A DNA stretch of 64,000 nt from Chrysoperla carnea (GCF_905475395.1 NC_058337.1:85926368-85990367), one strand, 5' to 3'; positions 34,648 through 47,123 are shown, numbered from the stretch's first letter. Notes: generated from the letters alone by a model not told the origin. Numbers and translations: made by a program.

Positions 34648-35937
34648 TATCAAGCTATTTCACTTTACGGACTAGGGCAGGCTTTGATAGGTGCGGATGA
34701 TCATCGCTCTACCATGTTTACCTCTTAAATTAAAATTTTGATTATAAAGTGCTCAGTATTTATCAGTTTCGTTTCTATACAAGGTTTATCGAGATGATAT
34801 CGTATACAAGGTTTCTCTACGTCGTAGGTATTCTCTATGACGTAGATAACACAATATTCTAAGTAGAAAAATCCTTTGAAAAAGCGGTCCATTTCCTGTT
34901 TAATAGTAAAAAAAATTATCGCCAGATGGCAGGATTTGTCTGATTTTATTTTGAATATTTTGGTTGGCCTTAAAAAATGGTAAGTGTAAGTATTGCAATC
35001 TGGTAGTCGAAATTGTAACTACTGAATTCGGGTCGTCTTCTGATTTTAATTAGTACGAATTATTATCGCCAGTTATCGAGTTGCAACTCCCAGTTATCAA
35101 TAGTCAATTGCTTAGTTATGAAAACATCTCAACTAATAGCCCAATTAAAAGTTGTATAACAAGAAAAATTATAGAAAAGAAATTTTACTATCTTTAAGTA
35201 ATACCGCAATATTGAGTTTTTCAAAATCACTAATATATGCCCTACAAAGAAATGTTTATATTAATAAATTAGTAACATAATTAATAAATTAATAATTTAA
35301 GCCTATAAATATTTAGAAAATCTGTCGTTGAAGAAAATCAGCTTAAATTACATATTTTAGAGTTCGGTTGGAATTTTTGTGGTATTTTCATTTTAAATGG
35401 TTTTCATTTTATTTCTATCCAAGCATTTTTGGAATAGAACAAAGGTTAATGATAAAATCTCAGAAAGTAGTTTAATAAACCTAAATGTATTGACGTAGTA
35501 TCGAATCCATAGAAAGTATATTGACGTAAATTAAATTTGGAAAATCAATTAGTCAAATTAAAAAAATATTATTCTTTAAGTGTTAAATAAATAAATGTAT
35601 AAAGGTTTTAACTAAATTTTTTTGGATTTTTAAATTTAAATTAACACGTTTGTAAACAAAAATACTTAATTCCAAATAAATTGAAAAATTGACCTCATCC
35701 TTCAGGGGAAATCCTATAAAAAATTAACATAAAGCTAATAAAATTTAACCTCATAATAAAATACAAATAAATATAATTTAAAAAGAAAAAAACAAGATAT
35801 TGAAGAAGCGTTGATTTTTAAATGCATTGTTCTCTGTTTATTTAGAACTATATTGACAAATTGACGACATTACTTCGAATAATTGATGATTACTCATTTT
35901 TTTTTTTTTAAATTGTTCATTTTTTCATATAAATATC
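34648..35937. other. AT-rich intergenic DNA
   Basis: No gene or repeat is recognised upstream of gene 5. Confidence 0.45.
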
Positions 35938-35945
35938 ACAATTTT
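35938..35945 (+). promoter_or_regulatory. TATA box of gene 5
   Basis: TATAAATATC begins here. An initiator-like ACATTC lies about 33 bp downstream (35971), 50 bp before the ATG. Confidence 0.55.
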
Positions 35946-36020
35946 TTAAAATTTTACATCAATTGATTCTTACATTCTTAAATAAGTAGAACTTTACTCT
36001 AGTCTTAAAAAAAATTAAAA

Positions 36021-37147
36021 ATGAATTGTTTGGTAGTTACATTTTTCGTTTTAAGTTGCATTTTGTGTAATTTTGCAATGGCATTGCCACAAAATTATGC
36101 CTCTGGCCATTTGGATTATAATCGTGTCAGTTATCCTGGATATCAACCTATACAGCCTGTGTATCCAGCATATCCAACATATCCAGTTTATCCGGTAAGT
36201 AGTTATTTATTTTTCGTATTATCTAACATAAGAGATGTTTATAAAAGTGTGATAAAAAATTTAAAAAAATAATTGCTTTATTTAAACTAAACTTTTTTGT
36301 AAGGACGAAATTCAGAATATGTCGGACCTATTATAGAAATCTTTGCAAGATTTTCAGTAAACAATCTGATTTTCCATTTTTTATTTCGAAATTTCCATAC
36401 ATCATTAAAGTGGTTCGGCTGTTTGAACAAGTACGGTAAATTCAAAGTCCCTTGATCACAGTAAACACAGTTTCGTGGCCTCTTACGAAGCAAAATTTTT
36501 AATTATATCAATTTAAAATTGTGATTTTTAACATAGTACCGTATGGAAGAACTCATAATAATGTTAATTGTACAAAAATTAAAAAAGTTTTAATCATGAA
36601 GAAAATTTATCACAGTTTCTGTTTATGCAAACAAACATTACTTTACGGCGCTTTCCAAAACAGAAAACATAAAAAAACTTTGGTTTTTGACGCATTTTGG
36701 ATATTTTTAGAGCATGTTTTTACATTTAGGTCATACAAATTTAGTTGATTCACGTGACGGCCGAACCACTTTAAAGAAATGAATTTCTAATTATATTGAC
36801 ATAAACACGTTTAATTTGTGCTTCATTTGTGATTTTATCTTGTATTTTAAAGTAAAACGTGAAAACAGAAACTTGTTTTCAAACTTTTCCAGGCGTACAA
36901 TTGAAAAATTTGAAGCTAAAAAATTAAAAGTATCTAATGGTACAAAATTATATCAATTTTGAATATTTACGTGGTTTTTGCGTCACCTTGCTTTATGTTA
37001 CTTCTACATATTTTTAATTATTTATTCCAGACCGGAGGATCACGTGGAGCAGTTGGTGGCATAGTTGTGAAACAAACTCCATACGGAAAAACTGTTGTAG
37101 CTGGTGGTATTATTAAGAAAAATAATCAGCCATACTACGTATATTAA
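36021..37147 (+). CDS. Small secreted Tyr/Pro-rich protein with Gly/Val tail (two exons)
   Basis: Exon 1 is 36021-36194 and exon 2 is 37031-37147, phase 0 (CCG|GTAAGT ... ATTCCAG|ACC), giving 96 residues. The signal peptide covers residues 1-21 (MNCLVVTFFVLSCILCNFAM, cleavage after A21). Unlike the neighbours, exon 1 also encodes about 37 mature residues, ending in YP-x dyads (PVYPAYPTYPVYP), a pattern frequent in insect cuticle and adhesive proteins. Exon 2 encodes GG-spaced hydrophobic segments (GAVGGIVVKQTPYGKTVVAGG) and ends QPYYVY. Tyr residues could support cross-linking; this is inference. AATAAA lies at 37175. The intron (36195-37030) shows no mobile element. Confidence 0.85.
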
Positions 37148-37174
37148 AACCAAAAATTATGTAATTTTTCTAAA

Positions 37175-37180
37175 AATAAA
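37175..37180 (+). terminator. Poly(A) signal of gene 5
   Basis: AATAAA, 28 nt after the stop. Confidence 0.5.
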
Positions 37181-40100
37181 TATTTTTTAAGACTATAAAA
37201 AAAAGTTTTCAAATTATTACCAAAATTTGGTAACCAAATGTACCCCAACAAAAGTAAATTGTCTAATACTTTCTATATCAACTAGTTGAAACATACTCTC
37301 AAAAATGATTTCAATATAAACTTTATTAAAAGACTTATCTGAGAAAGAATTACGCATGGTAAAATTAGGGAAGTGTTAAAATTTTAAACAAACAAATACT
37401 TTGTTTATGTTACCACAGACTTTTACTTGGCATCATCAAATAGTTTTATGAAATACTTCTATATTCTAAAACATTATTTACACTTTTTGTATTCAAGGTT
37501 AATTAGAAATGTTCTATTTTTAATCACACAATATTTGTAAAAATAATTGTCACAATTTTTATGTAAATAAATTATATTCAATACTGCGCGTACAGTGTCC
37601 CTAAAAGGTTTGTATAACATTCTATAAGATATAACATAGCTCCAATAAGTCGATTTAGCTAATGTTTCCATATTACCAGATTGTTTCGTTTTGTACCTAG
37701 ATGGTTTTAAAGATGAAATAGTTAATCGTTTTTTGTAACTCAAACTCCAACGAAATATTTTTTTGCTAAAATTGGATATGTAGGTATGGTTTAAAACTCA
37801 AACCATTAGCGTAGAACGTGAGATTATTATAATTAAATCCCACTGTATTTCTACGCTATGGAGGTAAGAGGTTGAAAATGTTAAATTTTGATTCAGTTAA
37901 TTGTGTACTTTACAAAAGATGCTTTTGGTATGAATCGTTCATCTTCATGATTTATTCGAAATTTCTCGAAACTTTTGCTATGAGAAATTACGTCCAAATG
38001 TGCATCTAAAACGATCGTTAATAGATTATAAGCCTACCTACTTAGAAACCATACTGTGTCCATACATAAAGCTTCTATTTCAAGATCTTTCATCACATTA
38101 TTCTGAAATTCACCCAGGTTTTAGCCGAATTGTGAAGTATTTAAAATACCACAATCAAGTTTAACAGCAACCTTAAAGAAAAGTGCCTAATTATAAAAAA
38201 AGGTGCTGTAAATATTAATACAATGATGGGAGCGATAACAACGTATACAATAAATAACCACATTGATCTTCACTATCTTTTTATCGATTTTCGTCAAACC
38301 TAGAACAGCATAGTAAGAAACACAACTGCACATATCTAAATACGCCGTACCACAATTCTTATTAGATATAGATATCCTGAATCAAACGCACGCTTCAACT
38401 TGGAAAACGCCATCCATGCTTACTCTGGAAGAACAATTTGCAATAAGCTCCTCATCTTGCTTATGCGGCTGATATGGATATAATGCCAATCCCCGCTTTG
38501 GATGATGATACTTTTTTGAAGAATTTGATCTTTCTGTCAAAATTGAATATCATTTGATATTTCAGTCGAAATGTCACATTTGCGTCCATGAATAAAGAAA
38601 ACATTCAGCAAATTCTTCGAAACAACGTTCACTGTTTGGGGTATATGACGTAGCATTGATAATGCGAAGCAGGTTCAGGTATGGACATATTTGGGCTTGG
38701 AGTTCGATGAAGGAATGTCTGTCAAAATTTAGTTGAATGAAGGAATGTTGTCCAGAAAGTCCCGGTCTTTCAAGCATCGTAACGATGAAATATAATTTGA
38801 ATCATTGTAAAGGGAATATCTATATGTGAATATGCGTAACGGGATTGTAAGGAGTAATGTGAAATCTCTCCTTAACAATTTAATTTCACATGAGAATCCC
38901 AGAAATGTTTGAGAAAATTGTTCCTAAATCAAAAATGAGAATCGAGATATCCTAGCGAGTGATAAAGCTACACCAAAAAAGGGATATTCTTAATAGTTTT
39001 GAAACTTATCCGGCCAACGTTAAAATTATTATATAATTTTTAACACACTTTTTGTTTAGAAATAAGTAGTTCTGTTTTATTAATATTTGAAAGGCCTTGA
39101 ATTTTTACAAATGATTTCTATCAATCAGAAATATAAATAAAAACTAAAAACTAAAACCCGACTACACAAAACATAAAAACAAACATAAAATATATAATCT
39201 GGTACACATCAAAAATCAGATGTCCAAACTCAAAAATTTACAAGTATGGATACAGAATGGCATTCGATAGAAGAAATGATTCGATCTTGATCATTCGAAA
39301 GTGTGCAGTTTCATCATTTTGAAAATATTTCAATTCCATAAAGTGATCATCCCGTAGCGCTTTGCGTCAAGGGTTGAAAGAGTGAAAAAATATTCTATTA
39401 ATTTTTATAATCGAAAAAAGTAAACAAAGTTGTTTTTCTAGAAAAAGCACTATGGATCAAGTGCGATTTGCTCAGGATTCCGATTCGCACTTGATTCTAG
39501 AAAAAGAGCACGGTTGCCAATAGTAATTTTAGTTTTCATACAAAATAATTTTTGCACGCTTTAAGATCGTAAAAATGATGTCACTTTTTTAGATTTAATC
39601 AGAAAATTTTTCCAAGCTTTCAAGCCTCGGAGTAAAGCTCTATACATTTAGTTATACTATTTTCCCCTAATATTTTAGTACCTATCCCCATTGCTAATAA
39701 CGGGAATTGTTGAAATCGACTACAAGAATTTAGTATATGTATTACATTCGTAAGCACGTGCATACAGTGTTTACATCTTAACCCTTCATTTTTGGTTTCA
39801 TAGTCGAGTAAAAAGTGAAAATTTTGCGTACATTAAAAATCTTCCAATGAATAAAATCTATCAATGATAAAACTATTTTAAAATTTAGAATATATTAAAC
39901 AAAAAAAAAATCAAATATTTATTTTAGAATTAAAAACTTTTTACTTTTGATTTTTAATATTTTGTTTTTTTCGTATATTTAAAAATTTACACTCCTTTAT
40001 TTTAAGTGATGAAATTTTTCAAAAAACACATTAAAATACTATAATAATTAGATAACTATTTACTTTACCAATTTTTATCTTATATCAGTTAAGAGGAGGG

Positions 40101-40188
40101 TAATATAATTAAACATTCTTAAACTAATAAAAATTATTTCATCCTTACCACCAATGCACAAAACCGCCAATAAGAGACTTTTTTTGGG
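37181..40188. other. AT-rich intergenic DNA
   Basis: No gene is supported over about 3 kb. The small minus-strand frames at 37474-37743 and 38574-38777 have no recognisable motif. A short inverted pair around CTAGAAAAAG..GATCAAGTGCGA is present at 39435-39505. Confidence 0.45.
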
Positions 40189-40196
40189 TATAAATA
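40189..40196 (+). promoter_or_regulatory. TATA box of gene 6
   Basis: TATAAATATCGA starts here, the same 12-mer as upstream of gene 2. An initiator-like TCATTC (40221) follows at about 31-34 bp. The 5' UTR would be about 65 nt. Confidence 0.6.
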
Positions 40197-40287
40197 TCGA
40201 AATAATTGTCAACCAAATCATCATTCGAACGTCAACCATCAAAATTTAATAACATACAATTTGTCTAATTATTATCGTTTTATAACA

Positions 40288-42457
40288 ATGATGAATAAGA
40301 CATTATTAAGTGTTCTATTAGTTTTAACAATTGCGGTATGCATTGTTTACTGTGCACCGGAACCAGAACCAAATAAGGGAGGCGGCGGTGGTGGATATGG
40401 CGGTGGTTATGGCGGAGGATCTATATGGGATTTGAAATCAAAATTTGGATGGGGTGATTATGGCGGTGTATGTATTCAATTTTTGCTGTTTTTTTTTACT
40501 TACATATTTTTTGAACTGAATAATCTTAATTCAGGAATAGAATTACATAATTGAATTCATCAAAATAAACCATTTATTAGATTCTTTTTATTCCTTTTTT
40601 TGTTGTTCACATCTTGTGTCACTACTGGTGAATGGAATTTTTGATGTTAAAAGTATGAAACAGATAATTATGAATCGAAGAAATGGTTCTATTTAATGAA
40701 TGCAATCAATCAATGAATAATAAGTGGTAGGTTTAAAACTACTATTTGAAATAATTAATTATATTAATATTTTTAATTTGTTCGCACTCGGGTACAAAAA
40801 TAATTGAAACTACAGTATTAAAAAGAATTTAAAAAAATACATTGGAACCAGGACTCGAACCCGGACTTCTTGGACTTATGTTAAGTGCCCTACCAATTAG
40901 GCTATTCGAGTTCTAGACAGAGAGTGCAACTGTTTATTTTAATAATGTATACGATATTTATTTACATCATGGTCTCTCGATTCGACAAATATCTTGTCTA
41001 GTAATCTTAATTAAAGAGAATTGAAAAAAATACACCCGAACCAAGACTCGAACCCGGACTTCATGGATTCATGTTATTTAGAACTCGTTTAAAAATACCA
41101 TTCGTTAAAATCAATTTTCTATCTTTTATTGAAAACTTTCATAATCGGAATAATAATGGATTTTGTTAAGAGGTCAAGTAGATCATTGCTGAAATAAAAA
41201 ATTTTATATTTTGTAGGCAGCAAGCTCTGTCTTTTCAAAAATTTGTATATATATTATAGTAATAAGGACCGGTATATCAAATATTTAATTCCTCCAATCA
41301 AAATTCAAACAAAAATCCTTTCGCTATTTAGAGGATAATGAATAATAAAAGTTCGCCAAATAGCGAGTATATGAACATTCGTCGACGTGAACATAAACAA
41401 TGTAAATTGTGAGTGCTTGACCACTTGACCACTTTATGTGTAGATTCCATTGAAGTTTCCCTTTGACGTTCAATATTTCAGGAAAGATTTCTAAAGAATT
41501 TGACGAACCAAATCGTATTCTGTATCTTGATTCTGTAACTTTTCCAGAATTATAGCTCGACAATTGTTCCTTATCTCGTCTCGTATATATAAGATCAAAA
41601 AACTTGCATAACAAAATACAATCGCTTATCGACTATCGTTAAATAATATTTCTAACGCCGCTCAAAAACTTTTGTTGTGTTAACACTAGAGCAACTACTT
41701 AACAAGCCAGTTTAAACAAATCGAATCCTTTTTCTTAGCAAAAAAATTTTCTTTACGTCATCAAATACCTATTGCTTTGATGCCACCTCGTCTTGGTGGA
41801 AATTGTACTCATGGATGTAACGAAGAGAGGGCGGATCAGGGCAGCTACAACACCTGAATCTGAATTTACCATTGTTTTAATTGACGAAGTATATGTTTAT
41901 GACAAAAAACAGTTGAATTTGGGAAACTTTTAGCCAAAAGTTTTAGACTTGGCACCTTTTTTAGATCAAAAATACCTGTGTACTAAGTCATTCTTTGAAA
42001 GGGAATTAAATCGGAATAATCAAAGCAAATTGCATCAAACAATCAATTACTCTTAGATTACATTGTTTTATTCCTTGGCATCTTAATTTTTTTAAACATA
42101 ATCATTAAAAAGTGCTTCCGATTATGTTTAGTCCCAAAATAACCATTTCTCGCGGCAACATTAAGTATAACCCAATTATTTCTTCTTGAAAAAAAAATTG
42201 TAAGTAATTTATATCTTTATTGATAAATTACCCGTCTACAAAAATAAATGTCTACCAACTTATTTTTTGACAATGAAATAAATGTTGACCATTATTTGGA
42301 ACAAAAAAAAAAACGTAATGTCCAACTACAATTAGTTTGTAAAAGTGTTGGTTTTTATTTGAACAAACAGAAAAAAAAATTATATTTATTTTTTGTTGGT
42401 GTAAAGGGTTATGGAGGCGGACACGGTGGTGGCAGACGAGGTGGTCACGGACGTTAA
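40288..42457 (+). CDS. Small secreted Gly/His/Arg-rich peptide (two exons)
   Basis: Exon 1 is 40288-40467 and exon 2 is 42407-42457, phase 0 (GGT|GTATGT ... GTAAAG|GGT), giving 76 residues. The signal peptide is residues 1-22 (MMNKTLLSVLLVLTIAVCIV, then YC), followed by APEPEPNKGG, which resembles a short acidic/proline propeptide. Then come GGYGGGYGGGS and IWDLKSKFGWGDYGG in exon 1, and GYGGGHGGGRRGGHGR in exon 2. If the intron were retained, the frame would run on to a stop at 40554 with an AT-rich, unrelated tail; glycine-rich continuity favours splicing. The 3' splice site lacks a strong pyrimidine run, so the exon 2 boundary is slightly less certain. AATAAA lies at 42603. The type resembles Gly/His-rich insect antimicrobial or cuticle peptides; not assigned. 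Confidence 0.76.
40843..40917 (-). repeat. tRNA-like SINE head (family E), copy 1
   Basis: The minus strand reads an A-box-like TAGCCTAATTGGTAGGGC and a B box GGGTTCGAGTCC. The anticodon stem does not fold as a standard tRNA, so this is a tRNA-derived repeat rather than a functional tRNA. It lies in the intron of gene 6. Confidence 0.6.
41035..41087 (-). repeat. tRNA-like SINE head (family E), truncated copy 2
   Basis: It matches the 3' half of the copy at 40843-40917, including GAAGTCCGGGTTCGAGTC and the AT-rich flank GTATTTTTTTCAATTC. The A box is missing. Confidence 0.6.
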
Positions 42458-42602
42458 TTACATGAAACAACAGCAAACGACAAATTACATCAGTTTATAA
42501 TTAAGTTCTGTTGTTTTTATATATAATTGTGTTCAATTTTGTTTTTTACATTGATATTTTTCTAATTTGTTTTTATGTAAATTGTTTTTTCATTTTTTGG
42601 CA

Positions 42603-42608
42603 AATAAA
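42603..42608 (+). terminator. Poly(A) signal of gene 6
   Basis: AATAAA, 145 nt after the stop, followed by a T run. Confidence 0.5.
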
Positions 42609-42619
42609 ATTTTTTTTTT

Positions 42620-43935
42620 TACTTTAAACCAAAATCTTTAATTTAAATTTAATAATATTAATTAATAATAAATTAATATTTACGAAATCATTTGAAATTT
42701 TTTGTTTTTGACACCTCTGAGATAAAAAAAGTTGGATGTTTATTTTGTGGGATAAATAGCAAAAAGAAGTCAATGTGATCCAACTTATTGATGTAATTTG
42801 GCAGCAATTTTTTTCCAATCTAATACCATTTACTAAAAATTAATTCGGTTTAGTATGTTTATTGCGATTTAATAGCTTCACAGATCTCAAATCAAAATCA
42901 AATCAAACAGTCAAAATTCACAAAATTTACAATTAAATATTTTGAAATATTTACATTATAACTCAAAATTTATAAGGAACTTTCTATCATCGTTTGTTTT
43001 TTTAAGAAAAAAACTTCTTAAGCCACGTTGATCCATTTTATTGTAAACGTTTTATTATAAAAATTCTAGGTTTGAATTCATAGTAAAAGTAAATTTAATA
43101 CTCATTGCATGGCTTCTTAGTTTACTTTTTGCTTATTAATACTTTTACAAACCTATTTCGATTGTTACTTCTGTACAACGTTGGACTTTCATGACAAAAT
43201 TAAATCGTAACATAAACTCACATGTGCTCCACCTTGTAATCCAATGTTTAATTTGACTTCCGCAGTCAATTGATCTTTATTTATCATTTTCCGCTTTCTC
43301 CAATGAATTTTTATTAGCAGAAACCCTCAAAATGGGAAATAGCTGCTAAGTTCAAGAAAATCGTGTGATGAAAACATTCAAATTACATTCAGTTAAACTA
43401 GCTCAACCCGTGCGAAATTCAAGAGCAGTTTACTTTATTTTTATTTATAGGCAATTTTATTACATATATGATAAATAAATTACGTAATGAACAAAATTAA
43501 ATGTTAAAATTATTTCTCTAGTCTGTTTTTTCCTAAGCTATACATTTTTTGACCGTGAGTCTATTTTTTGTCAGTACCTATCATGATAAGTTTGGCAAGG
43601 ATGGATAAATCATGGAATTTGATAAAGTAATAAAAAAAATATCGATCGCATGGACAGGAAAAAACAGGTTAGAATAAAAATCTTAGATAATTAAGTTATA
43701 TAGACTAAGCCTCAAACGCAAACGATTTTAACAAAGTGTTGTTCTCATACTTGTCATTGTCGATTCGTTTGTAATTAAGGCTTGGTATAGGAGGCACCCG
43801 GCACTGGCGCAGCAAAAAAAAAAAAAAAAAACAAGTTTATAAACATAAAAAAATAAAAGCTCTCTAAGCCGACAGTAAACTGTGATATATGAATTAAGTT
43901 GTTATAAGTATGTCTATATAGCATCTTGTATGTTA
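42620..43935. other. AT-rich intergenic DNA
   Basis: No gene is visible. An A run at about 43813-43831 follows a GC-richer phrase (GGCACCCGGCACTGGCGCAG), possibly a retroposed 3' end. Confidence 0.4.
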
Positions 43936-43959
43936 TCGTCATAAAGTTCAATTCAATTT

Positions 43960-44485
43960 TTTTGCTAACAAATGCAAATTTCGTTACCTATCACTAATAT
44001 GCTTGATTCCGGGACCAGGATTCAAAATTCTTGAAACCTATTAGAGCTAGGTTAATTTTGATCAAATTTGAAAAGTATGACCCAAATTTAGTAGGATTAC
44101 ATACTTCGTTTATCAAAATTGGATAAAATTTGGATGTGATAGAGCAAAATTAAATTTTTTGGATTCCGATGACGTCATAAAGTTAAAAAATTCGATTTTT
44201 TTGATAACACAGACAAATTTGATCCGATCTTATTGGAATTTTTTTTGAAACCCACTAATGTAAATTTTTCGCTAGCTATCACCTATGTGCTTAATTCCGG
44301 GATCATAACTGCACATTTTTGAAACTTATTAGAGCGATGTTAATTTTGATCACAAATTCGAAAAGTATGACTCAAATTTAGTAGGATAACATATTTGGTT
44401 TATCAAAATTGGATAAAATTTGGGTGTGATAGAGCAAAATTAAATTCTTTGGATTCTGATGACGTCATAAAGTTAAAAAAAGATA
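43960..44485 (+). repeat. Satellite-like tandem repeat, two monomers
   Basis: Two diverged copies of a unit with TTCCGGGA(C/T)CA, AAATTTAGTAGGAT, TTATCAAAATTGGATAAAAT and GATGACGTCATAAAGTTAAA. The spacing here is about 288 bp. The same unit occurs inverted at 52011-52730. Confidence 0.75.
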
Positions 44486-45574
44486 AGCGATGCTTAGCCA
44501 ATGGACTATAATGTCAATAAAAATAATATATCTCAGACTTCAATCGACGACTTTTATTAGGCGTGCAACAAATGCGTGCAAGATTTTAAATATTTGCACG
44601 TCTAACCAAAGCAAACAATAACCACACAACATTTACCACAATATAAATTACAGAACATAATAATATTATGAGAAACGGTTCAACTTTGAGGCTTGTTTCA
44701 CAATCATATGTGAGCGTTGTTATATAATGTTCATTATATAACCTAACGTGTGTGTATAGGTAATATATGTATGCACACATGAACTGCATACATAGAAGTA
44801 CTGCAGGGACAATAAATAGATATATTGTACGACATTTATATCCCACAGGAGGCGCACACATACTGAAAATATGAAATACAATACCACAAGAAATGTACGA
44901 ATAATAACAACAGAAACACATTTTCAACATGAGAAAATATGTAGTGATATTTTAAATACACTGAACTATCGTTATTACCGTGCGTTCTAGAAATAATTAA
45001 CTTCACGTCTCTAAACACACTCACCTTGCAAGTACATGCAAGTCATTTTCTACGTTTAACTTGAGAATCTGAAAGGCTATAATTTGAATATTGGTACTAG
45101 TTCCTTATCGCACGTTAGCGTTCTAAATTTGTTTACTGGTTAGGAGGTAAGTAAAAACAAAAAAACTACACCAAATATTGACTATTTTCATCTAGGTTAC
45201 CTGAGAAACTAAAGAACAAACATAATTTTAAGTGAGTAGGCCCAATGAAAAGTTTATGTTATGTGTTATGTCACAATAAATATCCTGATCAAACCAAGCG
45301 TATTGTACGCTTATATTGGACTGACTACTAAATCAGAAGTATGTCTTTTTTAAACAAATATTACAAAAAATTCATACGGTAAAAACTAAAATCTATATAA
45401 TTAAATTCTTTAAAAAACAAACAAGTATTTGACTTCTAAAGTAATACATTACATTTTCAGAAAAATATCTTGCAAATAAAAAAAGTAAGCACTAGCTTTA
45501 TAAGGTAAAAAGATAAGAAAGGAATATAGTTCGGGTGTCCAACGATACCTCTCGTACATTTTTATAACATGCAT
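44486..45574. other. AT-rich intergenic DNA
   Basis: A 114-codon minus-strand frame (44586-44930) is hydrophobic and Cys/Tyr-rich but lacks any recognised pattern. It is probably fortuitous. Nothing else is visible. Confidence 0.4.
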
Positions 45575-45579
45575 ATGAA

Positions 45580-46129
45580 ATATGCAAAGGTATATTAAGT
45601 TTAGTCCCAAGTTTGTAACGCTTAAAAATACTGATGCTATGAACAAAATTTTGGTATAGGTGCTAATAAAATCACGTAATTAGTCCATTTCCGCTTGTCT
45701 GTCTGTCTGTCGTCTGTCTGCCCGTCTGTCATCACCATGACTCAAAAACGAAAAGAGATATCTAGCTGAAATTTGTATAGCGTGCTGTGGACGTAAAAAG
45801 TGAGGTCAATTTCGTAAATGAGCAACATAGATCAATTGGGTCATGGGTTCGAGGGACCCATCTTGTAAACCGTTAGAGATAGAACAAAAGTTTAAATGTA
45901 AAAAATGTTTCTTATAAATAAACAAGTTTTGTTTGAAACACTTTTTTGTAAACTTCACTGTTTATCCATGAGAGCGCAAATTATGCGCAAATTGTATAGT
46001 ATTATATGAGTATATCAGTTATATGTATATGTGTGACATGTATGTATGTGTAATGTGATAGTGTAATCAATACTGTCTATACATGCTATTTCAACAATTA
46101 ACTCAGTCAACTGTTTGTATTCTCTTGTT
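45580..46129 (+). repeat. Dispersed repeat family B, full-length copy
   Basis: It runs from ATGCAAAGGTATATTAAG through the GTCTGTCTGTCTGTCGTCTG tract to CAGTCAACTGTTTG..TCTTGTT, with all internal blocks present. This is one of the two longest copies in the window. Confidence 0.85.
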
Positions 46130-47123
46130 TTTTTTTTTTTTTTAGTTAAAAAAGGCTAGAAGAAAGTTAATGGCGTCTTATTGCTTCTACACCAGCCAAA
46201 TGATCCGCGCAGACCCTAAACTGGGAGATTGGTTTTTTGAATTCTAGCGGTAGCAATTTATCAATTTTAATTAATAATCAATTTCAATTTACCAATTTTT
46301 GTCAAAATGTTGGTGCATGAACTCCAAGAATATGTAGTTCACCAAAAATAACTCAGGAGCAGTAGTAACTGTTATAGAAGTTAGTGTGTTTATCTTTGTT
46401 CAAACATATCATTAATTGGGCATGTAAGTGACAAAGTATTAATACAAACAAAAACGTATGTATAAAACCAATATACGAACTCTAAAAAGCTAATTACTTG
46501 TAAAAATGCTGGAGTCGACTGAAATCTGATTTCTTCGAATACGTCAATGCATATTTTGGACCGGAAATGTAAGAAAAAGGACAAGGCAAAAAATAACAAT
46601 AAGAAAAAGATAATTGAATTTTTTTAATCCCACGGATAGGCTGATTGCTTCAAAACCAAACAGAAGATAATGAATTAGATTTTTATGAAGCTTTAATAAT
46701 TCTCCGTTTGGAGTACCATATAGTGTAACTTTAGGGCCTGTTGTATTTATCTAAAACAATAATAAGCACAACGTAGGTAATATATGTCTACATTCGTATG
46801 TTTATATTATATAATATGTATACCTCTACATATAAATAATAACAAAAGTCTAATTAAAACAACATACAACATACAACAAACAACACATAATAAAATTAAC
46901 TTTCATATCAGAAATTAAGACACAAACAATTTATTTGAGGTTATATTTTTGTAATTTATTTTGTTTTGTGTATATCATTATTATTATTTTATTATTTGTA
47001 TTGTATGGTATCTGTATATATACCATTATTATAGTACAACCATCTTGGGGTTACACCTTCGAACATAAAATATGACCAAATTTCTAAAATTCAAATTCAA
47101 TAATATTTCTTCTTTTGGTATTA
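46130..47123. other. AT-rich intergenic DNA
   Basis: No gene is supported. Tandem-like phrases ACATACAACA repeat at 46861-46885. Confidence 0.4.

Noticed and set aside
38574-38777. 67-codon minus-strand frame in the gap between genes 5 and 6
   Set aside because: No homologous copy in the window, no motif, and no splice or promoter context.
40468-40554. Unspliced extension of gene 6 exon 1 giving a longer protein
   Set aside because: The extension is AT-rich and unrelated to the Gly-rich chain, it begins at a strong donor (GTATGT), and a matching Gly-rich exon follows in phase at 42407.
40843-40917. Functional tRNA gene on the minus strand
   Set aside because: The A and B boxes are recognisable, but the anticodon arm does not fold as stem 5 plus loop 7 and the acceptor stem has mismatches; a second truncated copy nearby points to a SINE.
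44586-44930. 114-codon minus-strand frame, hydrophobic and Cys/Tyr-rich, resembling a membrane protein
   Set aside because: The composition follows AT-rich DNA. There is no TATA/initiator layout, splice partner or recognisable motif, and it lies next to repeats.
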